A model generated the notes under the pieces. It was not told the origin of the DNA. It saw nothing but the letters and a program-made list of their open reading frames with translations, and did not search any database. A DNA stretch of 64,000 nucleotides from the NCBI RefSeq assembly GCF_025860405.1, contig NZ_CP063785.1:1178001-1242000 (forward strand), in the 5' to 3' direction. Position 1 is the stretch's first letter, and every line of letters starts with the position of its first letter. Position numbers and translations under genes: made by a program. The stretch comes from Tolypothrix sp. PCC 7712 (GTDB taxonomy: Bacteria > Cyanobacteriota > Cyanobacteriia > Cyanobacteriales > Nostocaceae). Shown here piece after piece: positions 27,276-36,783 of this stretch.

Positions 27276-29711
27276 TTAACTTCTCAAATTCACACCAAAT
27301 TTCTCTACCAAAGCTTCGCGCACTTTGTTGTGTACTGGTTCGACTTCGGCATCGGTGAGGGTGCGATCGCTGGAGCGGTAAATTAGGCGGAAGGCTAAAC
27401 TACGTTGTCCTCTGGGGACGTTTTCACCGCGATATTCATCGAATAATTCCACGGATTCTAGTAATTCTTTACCTGCTTTGTTAATCGCTTTTTCGATTTC
27501 GGCGACTGTAACTTTCACAGGTGCGAAGAAGGCGATATCGCGATCGCTGGCGGGGTAGGTGGAATAGGATTTAAATACTGGGGTGAGAATTTCGTCTTGA
27601 TCCAGGGCATCCAATAGCACATCCGCATCTAGTTGAAATGCGTAGACGGAATCTGGTAACCCTTTTTCTCGCCGCAGTTGGGGATGGAGTTGACCAAAAA
27701 TGCCCAAGCTGTTACCTCTAATCCAGAGAGAAGCTGTGCGTCCTGGGTGTAAGCGTGGATCGCGGCAATCAGGTTGATATTCTACTTGTAAACCAAGTTG
27801 GCCAAATACGCTGTCGAGAATGCCCTTGGCTTCATACCAAGTCATGGGTTGTTCGCGTCCGCTGCTTGTCCATTGGCTGACAGTGCGATCGCCCCCTATA
27901 ATTCCCGCGATCGCTTCGGTTTCTTGTAATCCGTCTTCTTCGCGTGAGAAAATCCGCCCAATTTCAAAGCCGTTGAGGGAACCGTTTCCTTGTTCGAGGT
28001 TGTATTGGAAGGCATCAATTAACCCAGAGATTAAATCGCTTCGCAATGCGGAATATTCGACAAATAAGGGGTTTGACAGGACGATTTGTCTGTTTTCCCC
28101 TGGTTTGACTAGAGAGTATTGGATTAATTCTGTCAGTCCGGCGGCGCGGAATAAAGCGCGCAATTTGCGGATGAGTTCTTGATCTAAAGGCAAATAGCCG
28201 GCTTCTGCTTTGTGGGGTAAGGTATCACAAAAGTTGTCATAGCCGTAAAGCCGGGCAATTTCTTCAATTAAGTCAATTTCCCGTTCTAAGTCGCGGTAAC
28301 GGTAGGGTGGTACAGAAACTTTCCAAGAGCGATCGCCTGCTGGGGTGAGTTCACAACCAAGTGCAGTTAAAATCCGCTCAACGTCCTTTTCCTCGAGTTC
28401 TCCAGTCTCTTCGCCTAAGTCAATTGGCCCTAGTACTTGATTAACTCGGTCTAAGCGCAGTGCAATGGAACGCGTCCAGGTTGAGGGGTCGGGGCGAGTA
28501 TCAGCGATTTCTTGTTGGGTAATTACGCCACCAGCTAATTCAGTTAGCAGCGATAAAGCCCGACGACAGGCTACTTCTAATTCGGCCCGGTTCACACCTC
28601 GTTCGTATCTGCCAGAAGATTCACTTCTTAAACCAACACCACGAGAAGAACGGCGAATCGCTACGGAATCAAATAAGGCGGCTTCTAATACCAGGCTTTG
28701 CGTACCTTCATAAACTTCCGTTTCTTCTCCACCCATGACTCCTGCGATCGCCACTGGTTTGTTGTTGGCGGTGATTAATAAGTTTTGGGCTGAGAGGGTG
28801 CGGGTTTGTCCATCTAAGGTTTTGAATGATTCCCCTGCACTGGCGAAGCGCACACCAATTGTCACATTATCGCTTCCCGCTACACTTTTCAGGCGTTCTC
28901 TATCAAATGCATGTAACGGCTGTCCCCATTCCAACAACACATAGTTGGTAATATCCACAACATTATTGATTGGTCGCACGCCAGCAGCCTGTAGGCGTTG
29001 TTGCAACCACCCAGGAGAAGGCGCAATTTTTACCTGTTCAATAACTGTGCCAATATAAGCAGGACAAGCTTGAGTTTCCGAAACACTGACAGCTAAATTT
29101 CCCCCACTTTGGGTAATGGAAACTTCCCCTGGTTGCGGAATGCTGAGTTTACCACCTGTTAAAGCTGCGACTTCCCTAGCTATACCTACCATACTCAAGG
29201 CATCAGCGCGGTTAGCTGTGGCGGTGACATCTAAAATTACATCTTCTAAACCCAGCAAAGGACGCACATCGCTACCCAAGGTGAGATTTTCTTGGGAAAA
29301 AATATGAATACCATCAACATCGGTGGGTAAGCCTAGTTCTTTTAAAGAACAGATCATTCCCTGAGAAGGAACACCACGCAGTTTCGCAGGCTTAATTTTT
29401 AAATCGATATTTGGTAAATAAGTACCTATAGTAGCAACTGGCACATAAATATCTGCCCGGACATTTGCAGCACCACAGACAATATTTAAAGTCTCAGCTG
29501 CGCCAATATCTACTTGACAAACACTTAATTTATCAGCGTTGGGGTGGGGTTGACGCTCAAGCACTCTCCCCACAACAACGCCATTGGCCCAAGTGCGGCG
29601 GTCTTCAATATCTTCTACTTCAAACCCAGCCATTGTGAGGGTTTCGGCTAATTCTTCCGGGCTAAGTTTTATTTCTACTAGTTCCCGCAGCCAGCTTAAA
29701 GAGATACGCAT
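27276..29711 (-). CDS. pheT: Phenylalanyl-tRNA synthetase beta subunit
   Basis: An 811-residue protein, normal for bacterial PheT. It starts [33 protein letters not shown]. The EMAP-like tRNA-binding domain (about 40-155) follows, then B3/B4 (about 210-380) with the editing region, B5 (about 410-490), a catalytic-like core, and a C-terminal FDX-ACB anticodon-binding domain ([13 protein letters not shown] to EKFGVNLRS). It pairs with PheS as an alpha2-beta2 enzyme that charges tRNA-Phe and edits Tyr-tRNA. pheS is not in this window, as is usual in cyanobacteria. It is 65-bp-class distance from repeats on its 3' side. Confidence 0.97.
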   Translation of the reverse strand: MRISLSWLRELVEIKLSPEELAETLTMAGFEVEDIEDRRTWANGVVVGRVLERQPHPNADKLSVCQVDIGAAETLNIVCGAANVRADIYVPVATIGTYLPNIDLKIKPAKLRGVPSQGMICSLKELGLPTDVDGIHIFSQENLTLGSDVRPLLGLEDVILDVTATANRADALSMVGIAREVAALTGGKLSIPQPGEVSITQSGGNLAVSVSETQACPAYIGTVIEQVKIAPSPGWLQQRLQAAGVRPINNVVDITNYVLLEWGQPLHAFDRERLKSVAGSDNVTIGVRFASAGESFKTLDGQTRTLSAQNLLITANNKPVAIAGVMGGEETEVYEGTQSLVLEAALFDSVAIRRSSRGVGLRSESSGRYERGVNRAELEVACRRALSLLTELAGGVITQQEIADTRPDPSTWTRSIALRLDRVNQVLGPIDLGEETGELEEKDVERILTALGCELTPAGDRSWKVSVPPYRYRDLEREIDLIEEIARLYGYDNFCDTLPHKAEAGYLPLDQELIRKLRALFRAAGLTELIQYSLVKPGENRQIVLSNPLFVEYSALRSDLISGLIDAFQYNLEQGNGSLNGFEIGRIFSREEDGLQETEAIAGIIGGDRTVSQWTSSGREQPMTWYEAKGILDSVFGQLGLQVEYQPDCRDPRLHPGRTASLWIRGNSLGIFGQLHPQLRREKGLPDSVYAFQLDADVLLDALDQDEILTPVFKSYSTYPASDRDIAFFAPVKVTVAEIEKAINKAGKELLESVELFDEYRGENVPRGQRSLAFRLIYRSSDRTLTDAEVEPVHNKVREALVEKFGVNLRS

Positions 29712-30166
29712 GGAGTGTGCTTGTTTGAATAATCTTCTTTTGCTCTCATTTTAGGGTGCCTATTGGCGAGCGATCGCTTTTCGTCAGGCTTACCCTTCAC
29801 TTGAACAATCGTACTACGTTGATTTGAACTGTCAGCAGCCAAATTGCGGAATTAGTTTTGAAGATTTTGGATCTATGGAGAGTTGGAACGCTGAACTACA
29901 AAGGTATGAACGTTAAATATCAGCAAATTCAGAAATTGATTGTACGCCCAGCTGCGATCATGATTACATATCAATTCCTATTAGATTCATTTAGCTGCAG
30001 CTAGAATGATAGGAGTTCCTGGTGAGTAGAGGAATAAAAAATTAACCGCCGATGTCAGAGGATAAACGCAGATAAACGCAGATAAATTTGTACTTAGCAG
30101 ATTAGTTCACGTAATTCACGTAGGATGCGTTACGCTATCGCATCAGTAACAACAATAGGATATTTT
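29712..30166. other. 455-bp intergenic region with a possible gene remnant
   Basis: An open plus-strand frame without a start codon (29755-29916, 53 codons) reads AYWRAIAFRQAYPSLEQSYY then FEDFGSMESWNAELQRYER, which looks protein-like and may be the tail of a decayed gene. ATAAACGCAG repeats occur at 30061-30085, the same unit as near 14.48 kb. Confidence 0.35.
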
Positions 30167-31465
30167 CTATTTAGAATTTCCTGAGCTAAAAGCATTATTA
30201 ATTGCTTCCTCTGGCCCCACTAAAGACAAGTAAGGTTCCTGTAAATATCGACAAGCAGCAGCCATGCTATCTGCAATATTCACCGATGCAATTAACTCCT
30301 GAAATTCCCGGTCAAATTCAATTCCTAAACCTAAAACTTCATACCAGCCATATATCTGAGCAATTTGCCCATTAGTTTGTTTACCAAGGGCGTATTGTCC
30401 CAATATCTTGTTTTTAGCAGCTTGGAGTGCATCAGCAGCTACTTCAGTAGTACAAAGCAAATCTACTTCTTTCTTTAGCCCTTGCAGTGCAACAGTGGTA
30501 TTGTCTGGTGCTGTACCCATGTAAACTACAAAGGAAGCGGGAAACAGCCTGGTAGGATAAAATGCTGAGACTTCGTAAGCTAAACCCTGCTTTTCGCGCA
30601 ATTCCACAAATAAGCGGCTAGAAAGCCCATTTCCTAAATAGGTAGATAGTAACTTCAAGGCTGCATAGTCAGCAGAACTTACGGCTGGCCCTAAATAACC
30701 CAGCATGACAATTGATTGCTGGGTTTGCAGGGGATGAAGTTGGCGCTGGGGTTGCACCTGAATTTCTGGCAAATTTAATACTGGCTGAGTTTCTGCTGGA
30801 GGTTGCCAATCACTAAAAACTTCTTCTACTAGGTTGACAGCTTCCTCTGGTGTGATTCTACCAGCAATACTAATTACTACCCGATCTGGACGAAAATAAG
30901 TCTTGTGATAATTAGCTAAATCATCGCGAGTTAAGCGACTCATAGTTGTTTCATCGCCTAGTACTGACATGGCATAGGGATGATTTTGATACATTGTTTG
31001 ACGTAGTTGGTCAAAAGCAATCGTAAAAGGCTGCTCTTTTTGGGAGCGAATATCTTGCAATGCTAAACGCCGTTCGAGTTCCACTTGCGTTTCGGGAAAG
31101 GTAGGCGATCGCAAAATCAGCCCCGCCAATGTTAATATCTCCCTAAAATCTGATGTCACAGTTTTCAGAGACAACAAAAAATAATCAGTGGCGGTATCTG
31201 TACTTAAACTTGCACCCACTGATTCGACTTTTTCCGCAATTTGCAAGCTAGACAGTCCATCGCATCCTTTAGTCATCACTGCTGAGAGTAAATGTGCTAA
31301 ACCAGCTTGATCGCGGTCTTCAGCACAACTTCCCGCACGGACAAAAATTCGCGCCGCAATAATATCTGCTGCAGGATTTTCTGCCACTAATACGACAATG
31401 CCATTGCTTAATACTGTACGGTGGATCGGGGAATGAGATAAGGATGAGTTCACAGTTTGAGTCAT
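30167..31465 (-). CDS. M16-family peptidase-like subunit lacking the zinc motif
   Basis: A 432-residue M16B (PqqL/processing-peptidase-like) protein. The two M16 domains are readable, but where active members have HxxEH this one has HLLSA (residues 58-62 in GLAHLLSAVMTKG), so it cannot bind zinc. The C-terminal domain has the GNGLSSRLFVELREKQGLAYEVSAFY motif, which contributes the R/Y substrate pair in two-subunit enzymes. With the active M16 gene upstream it probably forms a heterodimeric peptidase, as for known bacterial pairs. The substrate is unknown. Confidence 0.88.
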   Translation of the reverse strand: MTQTVNSSLSHSPIHRTVLSNGIVVLVAENPAADIIAARIFVRAGSCAEDRDQAGLAHLLSAVMTKGCDGLSSLQIAEKVESVGASLSTDTATDYFLLSLKTVTSDFREILTLAGLILRSPTFPETQVELERRLALQDIRSQKEQPFTIAFDQLRQTMYQNHPYAMSVLGDETTMSRLTRDDLANYHKTYFRPDRVVISIAGRITPEEAVNLVEEVFSDWQPPAETQPVLNLPEIQVQPQRQLHPLQTQQSIVMLGYLGPAVSSADYAALKLLSTYLGNGLSSRLFVELREKQGLAYEVSAFYPTRLFPASFVVYMGTAPDNTTVALQGLKKEVDLLCTTEVAADALQAAKNKILGQYALGKQTNGQIAQIYGWYEVLGLGIEFDREFQELIASVNIADSMAAACRYLQEPYLSLVGPEEAINNAFSSGNSK

Positions 31466-32040
31466 TAGTCAGGGAAAGAAGCAATCAATCGATTTTGGAT
31501 TTTGGATTGGGGATTTAGAATTGGGGATTTCAAACTTGGGATTGACCCCAACCACAAGATTATGTAGCTCAAGGATTTTAAATATGAGATTTTGGATTTG
31601 TTCTATTGTCCTGCGGGGACTTCCAGAAATGAAATTATCCAGTTTTAAAAGTTAAAGTGACGATTCTATTCTTTTTATACTGACACAGCTATAGGATATT
31701 GTTTTGTTCGGAAGTTCCTCCCACAGTTGCACGAAATGCCTAGTACAAGTCGGCATAAATAAACAGACCATCTGTAATTGCTAAAAAACTTGTGGTATGG
31801 GTACTATTTCTTTTTACTTTTGACTCCTGCGGAGTTCGCCAGTTGCTTTATGCCGACGGCACTTCCTTCAAGTCGGCAAAGCCGCCCAACGGAGTGCCTT
31901 GGGAACCCGTCCACCGCACTGGCTCACTTTTTACTTTTGCCTTATTGTACTAGTGTTAACCGAAGTAATTTTAAATTTAAAATCTAAAATCCAAAATCTA
32001 AAATTGCCACGGTCAACAGTCTTTAGTTAATAACTAATGA
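31466..32040. other. 575-bp gap between the two M16 genes, with dispersed palindromes
   Basis: ATTTTGGATTTTGGATTGGGG-type repeats lie near 31490-31540. A dispersed palindromic unit (31836-31925) runs from CGCCAGTTGC to GCACTGGC with nested stems GCCGACGGCACT and AAGTCGGCAAAGCCG. Related units occur near 25.1, 47.3 and 51.4 kb. TCCAAAATCTAAAA tracts lie at its 3' end. No gene is seen. Confidence 0.5.
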
Positions 32041-33309
32041 CTAACAGGGTTTAAGAATAGTAACAGCGTAATTGTGCGGTGAAAGATACTGTTTAGCTAA
32101 TTGTTGCAGTTCTTGGGCATCAAAAGACAAAACTTGTTGAGGATAGGTAACTGCTAATTCAGCTCGGGCGATCGTATTGTAGTATCCGTAAAGGCCAGTC
32201 AGTTGATTGGGCGTTTCTGTGGAAAACGCATACTCATTACACAGCAGCCTGCGTGTGCGGTCTAATTCATGCTGGCTGATGGGCTGATTTTGCAAATCTT
32301 CCAAGTGGGCGCGAATCAAAAACTCAACTTTCTCCAAATGTTCTGGTTCTAACCAAGCAGTAATTGTAAATAAACTAGATTCCCGTTGCAGGGAAAAATT
32401 ACTACAGATCCCTTGTACTAATTGTAGTTCTTCTCGCAAATCACGGACTAATCGTGAAGTTCTTCCTTCTGCAAGCAAAACGGACAGCAAATCTAAACCA
32501 TAGGCTGTGCGGAGTTGTTCAACCCCAGGAGCCAGCCACGCCATCATCAACCGCGCCTGTTCTAACCTGGGTAAAGTCAATTCTTGACGCTTAATTCCCT
32601 CAATGATTGGGTTTTGGCTTTTTTCTACCAAGGGACAATCAGAACGTTGAGCAAAATTACCAAAAGAGCAATTTACCAAATCTAAAGCTGATTGTTGATT
32701 CATCCCGCCTACAATTACCACCGTCATATTTTCTGGTTGGTAATGAGCACGGTGAAAACAGCGCATTGCTGCTGGTGACTGCTGCATCAGTTGTTTTTCT
32801 GTACCCAGCACTGAACGTCCGTAAGGGTGCTTATGGTATACAGTCTGAATTAGCGCCTGAAATCCCAACCAATCTGGATCATCGTGATAAGAGCGAATTT
32901 CCTCTAAAACTACATCCCGTTCGCGGATAAATTCATGATCTGGAATTGCTGCATTCAGCAATAATTCACTCAAATGCGGTAGAGTTTCGTGCAAGTAAGG
33001 TGCAGCTGTTGTTAGGGAATAATGAGCATAATCGTAGCTTGTAGCTGCATTACTCACTCCACCTTTATTTTCGATGTTATAATCAAAGACCCCAGGTGGT
33101 AGACTTTCTGTACCTTTAAAAATCATGTGTTCCAAAAAGTGAGCCATGCCAAACCAGGGTTCTGGTTCTAAGGTTGCTCCAGCACGTACCCACACATCAG
33201 CCACAACTACAGGGGTAGTCGGAATTTGTTGATGAATAAACGTTAAACCATTGTCTAGATGGAAAACCGAGGCTGGGAACACGGTATTGATTAATTGTTG
33301 TTGTGACAA
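32041..33309 (-). CDS. M16-family zinc peptidase (active subunit)
   Basis: A 422-residue M16B peptidase. The inverted zinc motif HFLEH (residues 57-61, MAHFLEHMIFKG) is followed at the usual distance by the third ligand glutamate in VVLEEIRSYHDDP. The C-terminal domain has LLAEGRTSRLVRDLREELQLVQGI. Substrates of bacterial homologues are small or misfolded peptides. The inactive partner gene lies 575 bp downstream on the same strand. Probably cytoplasmic, since no signal peptide is visible. Confidence 0.92.
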   Translation of the reverse strand: MSQQQLINTVFPASVFHLDNGLTFIHQQIPTTPVVVADVWVRAGATLEPEPWFGMAHFLEHMIFKGTESLPPGVFDYNIENKGGVSNAATSYDYAHYSLTTAAPYLHETLPHLSELLLNAAIPDHEFIRERDVVLEEIRSYHDDPDWLGFQALIQTVYHKHPYGRSVLGTEKQLMQQSPAAMRCFHRAHYQPENMTVVIVGGMNQQSALDLVNCSFGNFAQRSDCPLVEKSQNPIIEGIKRQELTLPRLEQARLMMAWLAPGVEQLRTAYGLDLLSVLLAEGRTSRLVRDLREELQLVQGICSNFSLQRESSLFTITAWLEPEHLEKVEFLIRAHLEDLQNQPISQHELDRTRRLLCNEYAFSTETPNQLTGLYGYYNTIARAELAVTYPQQVLSFDAQELQQLAKQYLSPHNYAVTILKPC

Positions 33310-33414
33310 TTTTTTGTAGCTTTAACCACAATTTAACGCAATCAGGCCATATTAACTCTCAAGCTTACTTAATTCCGAATCAATTTATACAAAATTGGTT
33401 TAAATCAAAATAAA

Positions 33415-33520
33415 ATTTGGGCATTGGGCATGGGGCATTGGGCATTGGGAAACACCCAAAACCAATTACCCATTACCAATTACCTAATGACAAATGACAA
33501 ACGACAAATGACAAATATAA
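33415..33520. repeat. STRR block upstream of the M16 gene
   Basis: GGGCATT heptamers, AATTACC units and ACAAATG/ACGACAA heptamers. Confidence 0.75.
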
Positions 33521-33523
33521 TTA

Positions 33524-33555
33524 AAGCTCCCAAAGTTTGATCAACTTGGGAGCTT
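33524..33555 (-). terminator. Hairpin terminator downstream of the candidate 6S RNA
   Basis: A perfect 14-bp stem AAGCTCCCAAGTT / (AAAC)TTTGGGAGCTT with loop GATC, followed on the minus strand by TTTAATTATATTTG. It would end transcription coming from purK or the RNA gene. Confidence 0.65.
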
Positions 33556-33559
33556 AAAA

Positions 33560-33748
33560 TTTTGAGTTCACCGCGACGCCGTTTTACCTAAGTTTATGAC
33601 CTGGTTAAACCAGGTGGGCATCTAAATCGCTCGTTTAAAGTTTCCGGGTACTTGCCCGGTCTACTGCCACGAGAACTCTTTGATTCCCTTGTCTTTAAAG
33701 GCATAGATCAAAAAACTTGATGGCAGTCACCAACGTCGTAGTGCAACT
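33560..33748 (-). ncRNA. ssaA: Candidate 6S RNA (6Sa) downstream of purK
   Basis: A structured non-coding segment with its own promoter-like TATAAT (33759-33754) and a terminator behind it. The 5' part GCACTACGACG and the 3' part CGTCGCGGTG can pair as a closing stem. A GC-rich apical hairpin CCGGG-CAAGTA-CCCGG lies near the middle, and further stems ACTGCCA/TGGCAGT and CCTGGTT/AACCAGG are visible. Length near 190 nt, a rod-like shape with a central apex, and position next to purK match cyanobacterial 6S RNA as I recall it. 6S RNA binds RNA polymerase and modulates promoter use. The assignment is from structure and context, not from a covariance search. Confidence 0.55.
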
Positions 33749-33753
33749 AACTC

Positions 33754-33785
33754 ATTATAGCTTTCAAAAAGTTGTTGTGTGTTCA
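33754..33785 (-). promoter_or_regulatory. Promoter-like sequence of the candidate 6S RNA
   Basis: On the minus strand a consensus TATAAT lies at 33759-33754, preceded by a TTGAAC at about 21-bp spacing (long for a -35 box). The predicted start is near 33748. Confidence 0.45.
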
Positions 33786-33798
33786 ATAGAAAAATTTT

Positions 33799-34956
33799 CT
33801 AGAAAAATTCACTGGGATACCAGATGGATTCTATGGTGTGGGCGATCGCGATCGCATCGTCGCGGTTTTGACTATCTAGCAAAACGGTGACGTGTCCTAG
33901 CTTACGCCCAGGACGAGATTCTGTCTTGCCGTACCAATGAATGTAAGATTGGGGAATTTCTGCGATTTTCTGGCGTTTGCTTTGGTAGTCGCTTTGAGAA
34001 GTTTCGTAACCTAGCAGGTTTACCATTACAGCGCTAGGGGTTTTGATGGCGGTATTCCCTAAAGCCAAACCACAAACGGCTCTCAGATGTTGTTCAAATT
34101 GGGATGTTTCACAAGCATCTAGGGAAAAATGCCCAGAATTATGGGTACGCGGGGCAATTTCATTGACTAAGACTGTACCATCTGGGGTGAGAAATAGTTC
34201 TATCCCAAAAACTCCTACTGCTTGTAGGCTATTTAATAAAGTATGAGCGATCGCTTCTATTTCTGCTGCTTGATTGGACGTAATCTCTGCTGGCGCAATC
34301 ACTCGGCGACAAACCTGTTGTTCTTGTTGGGTTTCCACAACTGGATATGTCACAACTTCGCCATCTACAGAACGAGCTGCGATGATTGCTAACTCTCGCT
34401 CAAAGGGTACAAATTCTTCTATTAAAAAGAGTGATGGATTGGGAGTTAGCTTTTGCTGCAAACTAGCCCCATCCTTAATGATAAACGTGCCTTGACCGTC
34501 ATACCCGTGACGACGAGATTTGACAACTACAGGAAAACCCAAATGTTCAATTTTAGATTGGAGATTTTCTTGGACAGTATTGAAATCGTCGTCAAGAGCA
34601 AAAAACTTGGGAACAGGTAAGCCTAATTCTTGTAAATAGCAGCGCTGATGATATTTATCCAAAAGTGGAGCTAAAGCTGCTAATCGAGGACGGAAACAAA
34701 CACCTTGGTTTTCTAGGGTAGATAAAGCATCGAGGTTGACAAATTCGTTTTCAAAGGTGATGACATCGCTCTTTTGCGCTAACACTGCTGTACTAGCAGC
34801 ATCATCAACTGGGGCAAAAACTGCTTCCTGAGCAATACTCACAGCGGGATCATTTTTACTTGGAGTTTGCACCAGCAAATCTACACCTAACTTTTTTGCT
34901 GCATCTCCCATCATCCAGGCGAGTTGCCCGCCACCGATTATACCAACAAGCTTCAT
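33799..34956 (-). CDS. purK: N5-carboxyaminoimidazole ribonucleotide synthase
   Basis: A 385-residue ATP-grasp enzyme. It starts MKLVGIIGGGQLAWMMGDAAKKLG, then VVKSRRHGYDGQGTF (ATP-binding, central), LIEEFVPFERELAII, and GVFGIELFLTPDGTVLVNEIAPRTHNSGHFSLDACETSQFEQHLRA, all PurK hallmarks. It converts AIR, bicarbonate and ATP to N5-CAIR in purine synthesis. The ATG at 34956 overlaps the upstream TGA as ATGA and has TAGGA before it; an ATG two codons earlier (34962) is less well spaced. It is cotranscribed with the pentapeptide gene. Confidence 0.95.
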   Translation of the reverse strand: MKLVGIIGGGQLAWMMGDAAKKLGVDLLVQTPSKNDPAVSIAQEAVFAPVDDAASTAVLAQKSDVITFENEFVNLDALSTLENQGVCFRPRLAALAPLLDKYHQRCYLQELGLPVPKFFALDDDFNTVQENLQSKIEHLGFPVVVKSRRHGYDGQGTFIIKDGASLQQKLTPNPSLFLIEEFVPFERELAIIAARSVDGEVVTYPVVETQQEQQVCRRVIAPAEITSNQAAEIEAIAHTLLNSLQAVGVFGIELFLTPDGTVLVNEIAPRTHNSGHFSLDACETSQFEQHLRAVCGLALGNTAIKTPSAVMVNLLGYETSQSDYQSKRQKIAEIPQSYIHWYGKTESRPGRKLGHVTVLLDSQNRDDAIAIAHTIESIWYPSEFF

Positions 34957-35441
34957 TGACATCCTAGAGAATCTCGGGTTTGCACACCTGTTTTAGAATT
35001 AACACCACTGGCTGTGGCGCAAAGTTCTTTAATTTGGGCCTTATCTAAAACTGCATCCGTGAAATCTGCATTACTAATGTTCACATCAGTAAAAATTGCA
35101 CGTAACAAGAGGGCTTCTTTGAGAACTGTATCGCTTAAATCAGATCCAGTTAAGTTTACCTGATCCACCATTGCATTTGTTAAATCAGCCCCGTGCAGGT
35201 TTGCTTTTGTCATTACCGAAGCACTCAGAACTGCACCCCGCAAATCAGCACCCGTAAAGTTAGCCAATTCTAAATTGGCATTAGAAAACTCTGTGGCTTG
35301 CAAACTCTCTCCCGAAAAATCATGCCTTGTTAACTGTGCATTGCTAAATGACAGCGGATGAGTCCAGTCTGCCAGTGCAGGAGGAGCAATGAAGAATACC
35401 ATTATCCCCAAAATTAATGCCAAGCTTTGCCGCCAAAACAT
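34953..35441 (-). CDS. Exported pentapeptide-repeat protein
   Basis: A 162-residue protein with a signal peptide (SLALILGIMVFFIAPPALA, about residues 6-24) and a pentapeptide-repeat solenoid (A(N/D)LxX units: SNANLELANFTGADLRGAVL, KANLHGADLTNAMVDQVNL, about residues 38-135). It ends with a two-cysteine tail (LCATASGVN to SLGCQ). It should lie in the thylakoid lumen or periplasm, like other cyanobacterial lumenal pentapeptide proteins. It overlaps purK by four bases (ATGA). Role unknown. Confidence 0.88.
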   Translation of the reverse strand: MFWRQSLALILGIMVFFIAPPALADWTHPLSFSNAQLTRHDFSGESLQATEFSNANLELANFTGADLRGAVLSASVMTKANLHGADLTNAMVDQVNLTGSDLSDTVLKEALLLRAIFTDVNISNADFTDAVLDKAQIKELCATASGVNSKTGVQTRDSLGCQ

Positions 35442-35499
35442 ATTTACTAGCTCATCTAGTCGGTGTATTTTAGCTTATCGCATTTAGAGTTTGGGGAAT

Positions 35500-35548
35500 G
35501 GGGAATGGGTAATTGGTAATTGGTAATTGGTAATTGGTAATGGGAATT
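35500..35548. repeat. TAATTGG heptamer array
   Basis: About five copies of GGTAATT/GGTAATG between the Fur-family gene and the pentapeptide gene. Confidence 0.8.
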
Positions 35549-35574
35549 TCTCCTTTGCTTCCTCTGCTCTATAT

Positions 35575-35991
35575 TTATTGACAGCGATCGCAAATTCCCT
35601 GAACTATCACCTCTAGTTTTTCGGCTTTTAACCCTGGGCGCAGGTGGCTTAGATCAATGTTACCGAAAGTATCCCATTCAATATCTTCTATGGTGCGACA
35701 GTTGGTGCAGCGAAAATGATGATGCTTTGTCACATTGGCATCGTAGCGAGAAACACCCTCTTCTAATAGCACTTCTCGCACTAAACCTACCTCACGCAAT
35801 GCTTGCAACGCTGCATATACCGTGGCTTGTGATGAAGTGGGTACATCTTTATTTAAATCCGTCAAAATTTGCTCAACGGTGGGGTGGTCTTGTCTTTCCC
35901 GCAGGTTTGCATAGACTGCGAACCTCTGAGGCGTGACTCGCAATCCTTTACTCTTCAGTATCTTAATAATCTCATCAGCTAGTTGCTGCAT
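35575..35991 (-). CDS. perR: Fur-family regulator, PerR-like
   Basis: A 138-residue Fur-family repressor. An N-terminal winged helix has RVTPQRFAVYANL and the recognition region TSSQATVYAALQALREVGLV. The HHHF-R-C-x2-C motif (KHHHFRCTNCRTIED) and a C-terminal CDRC give the two CxxC pairs of a structural zinc site. It is divergent from a peroxiredoxin gene with a palindrome between them, which argues for a peroxide-sensing PerR role. In Anabaena the similar protein FurC acts as PerR. The Fur versus PerR distinction is inference from context. Confidence 0.85.
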   Translation of the reverse strand: MQQLADEIIKILKSKGLRVTPQRFAVYANLRERQDHPTVEQILTDLNKDVPTSSQATVYAALQALREVGLVREVLLEEGVSRYDANVTKHHHFRCTNCRTIEDIEWDTFGNIDLSHLRPGLKAEKLEVIVQGICDRCQ

Positions 35992-36114
35992 AGGATGTAC
36001 TTGAATAAAGTAAATTCGCCTATAACTATAATATAACTTTTCTACTCTAATAATTCGTTTTTAAAGAAAAAAACTCAAAAAAATAAGTATTTCTAACTAT
36101 TTACTAATTATTAA

Positions 36115-36136
36115 ATCAGAATTATTCTGATATACA
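36115..36136 (+). promoter_or_regulatory. Probable PerR/Fur operator and promoter of the peroxiredoxin gene
   Basis: A perfect palindrome ATCAGAAT-T-ATTCTGAT (36115-36131) overlaps an extended -10 box TGATATACA (36128-36136). A repressor bound here would block the prx promoter. It is AT-rich like Fur-family boxes. Inferred, not proven. Confidence 0.55.
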
Positions 36137-36210
36137 AGTGGTAAGCGACCACAGCAAAATATTCAAGCTCACACAAAAGTTTAATTATTCCATCTAACAA
36201 AGAGGTATTT

Positions 36211-36783
36211 ATGACTGCTATTACTCGCGTTCCCGATGTTGTATTCAAAACTCGTGTTCGGGATGAGTCCGTATCTGGCCCTAATCCTTACCGTTGGCAA
36301 GACCGGACAACTGAAGAAATTTTTGGCGGGAAAAAAGTAGTCTTATTTGCTTTACCTGGGGCGTTTACACCTACTTGTTCTTCTACCCACCTACCCCGTT
36401 ATGAAGAACTGTACGATCAATTCACAGCTTTAGGTGTCGATCAAATTATTTGTCTTTCCGTAAATGATGCGTTTGTAATGTTCCAATGGGGTAAACAACA
36501 AGGAGCGAAAAACGTGTTATTGTTACCCGATGGTAACGGAGAATTCACTCGCAAGATGGGAATGTTAATAGATAAGTCTAACATCGGCTTCGGGATGCGG
36601 TCTTGGCGGTATGCAATGGTTGTCAACAATGGACACATTGAAAAGATGTTCGTTGAACCAGGCTTTGAAGACAACTGCGCCACCGATCCTTTTGAAGTAT
36701 CTGATGCAGATACAGTTTTGGCTTACCTCAAAGGTGTAGAAAGAGTTAAAGAAGTTGCACCTCGGTTAGCATTTGTAGGCTAG
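36211..36783 (+). CDS. Type II peroxiredoxin
   Basis: A 190-residue peroxiredoxin of the PrxII/Prx5 type. The peroxidatic cysteine is C56 in [21 protein letters not shown] second cysteine C81 (IICLSVND), 25 residues on, is at the resolving position of atypical 2-Cys PrxII enzymes. The C-terminal part ([25 protein letters not shown]) matches PrxII. It reduces H2O2 and alkyl hydroperoxides using glutathione/glutaredoxin or thioredoxin. Divergent perR and a downstream glutathione reductase support a peroxide-defence unit. GAGG lies before ATG 36211. Confidence 0.93.
   Translation: MTAITRVPDVVFKTRVRDESVSGPNPYRWQDRTTEEIFGGKKVVLFALPGAFTPTCSSTHLPRYEELYDQFTALGVDQIICLSVNDAFVMFQWGKQQGAKNVLLLPDGNGEFTRKMGMLIDKSNIGFGMRSWRYAMVVNNGHIEKMFVEPGFEDNCATDPFEVSDADTVLAYLKGVERVKEVAPRLAFVG

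Noticed and set aside
31778-31987. 69-aa frame between the M16 genes
   Set aside because: Covers the dispersed palindrome and looks like translated repeat.
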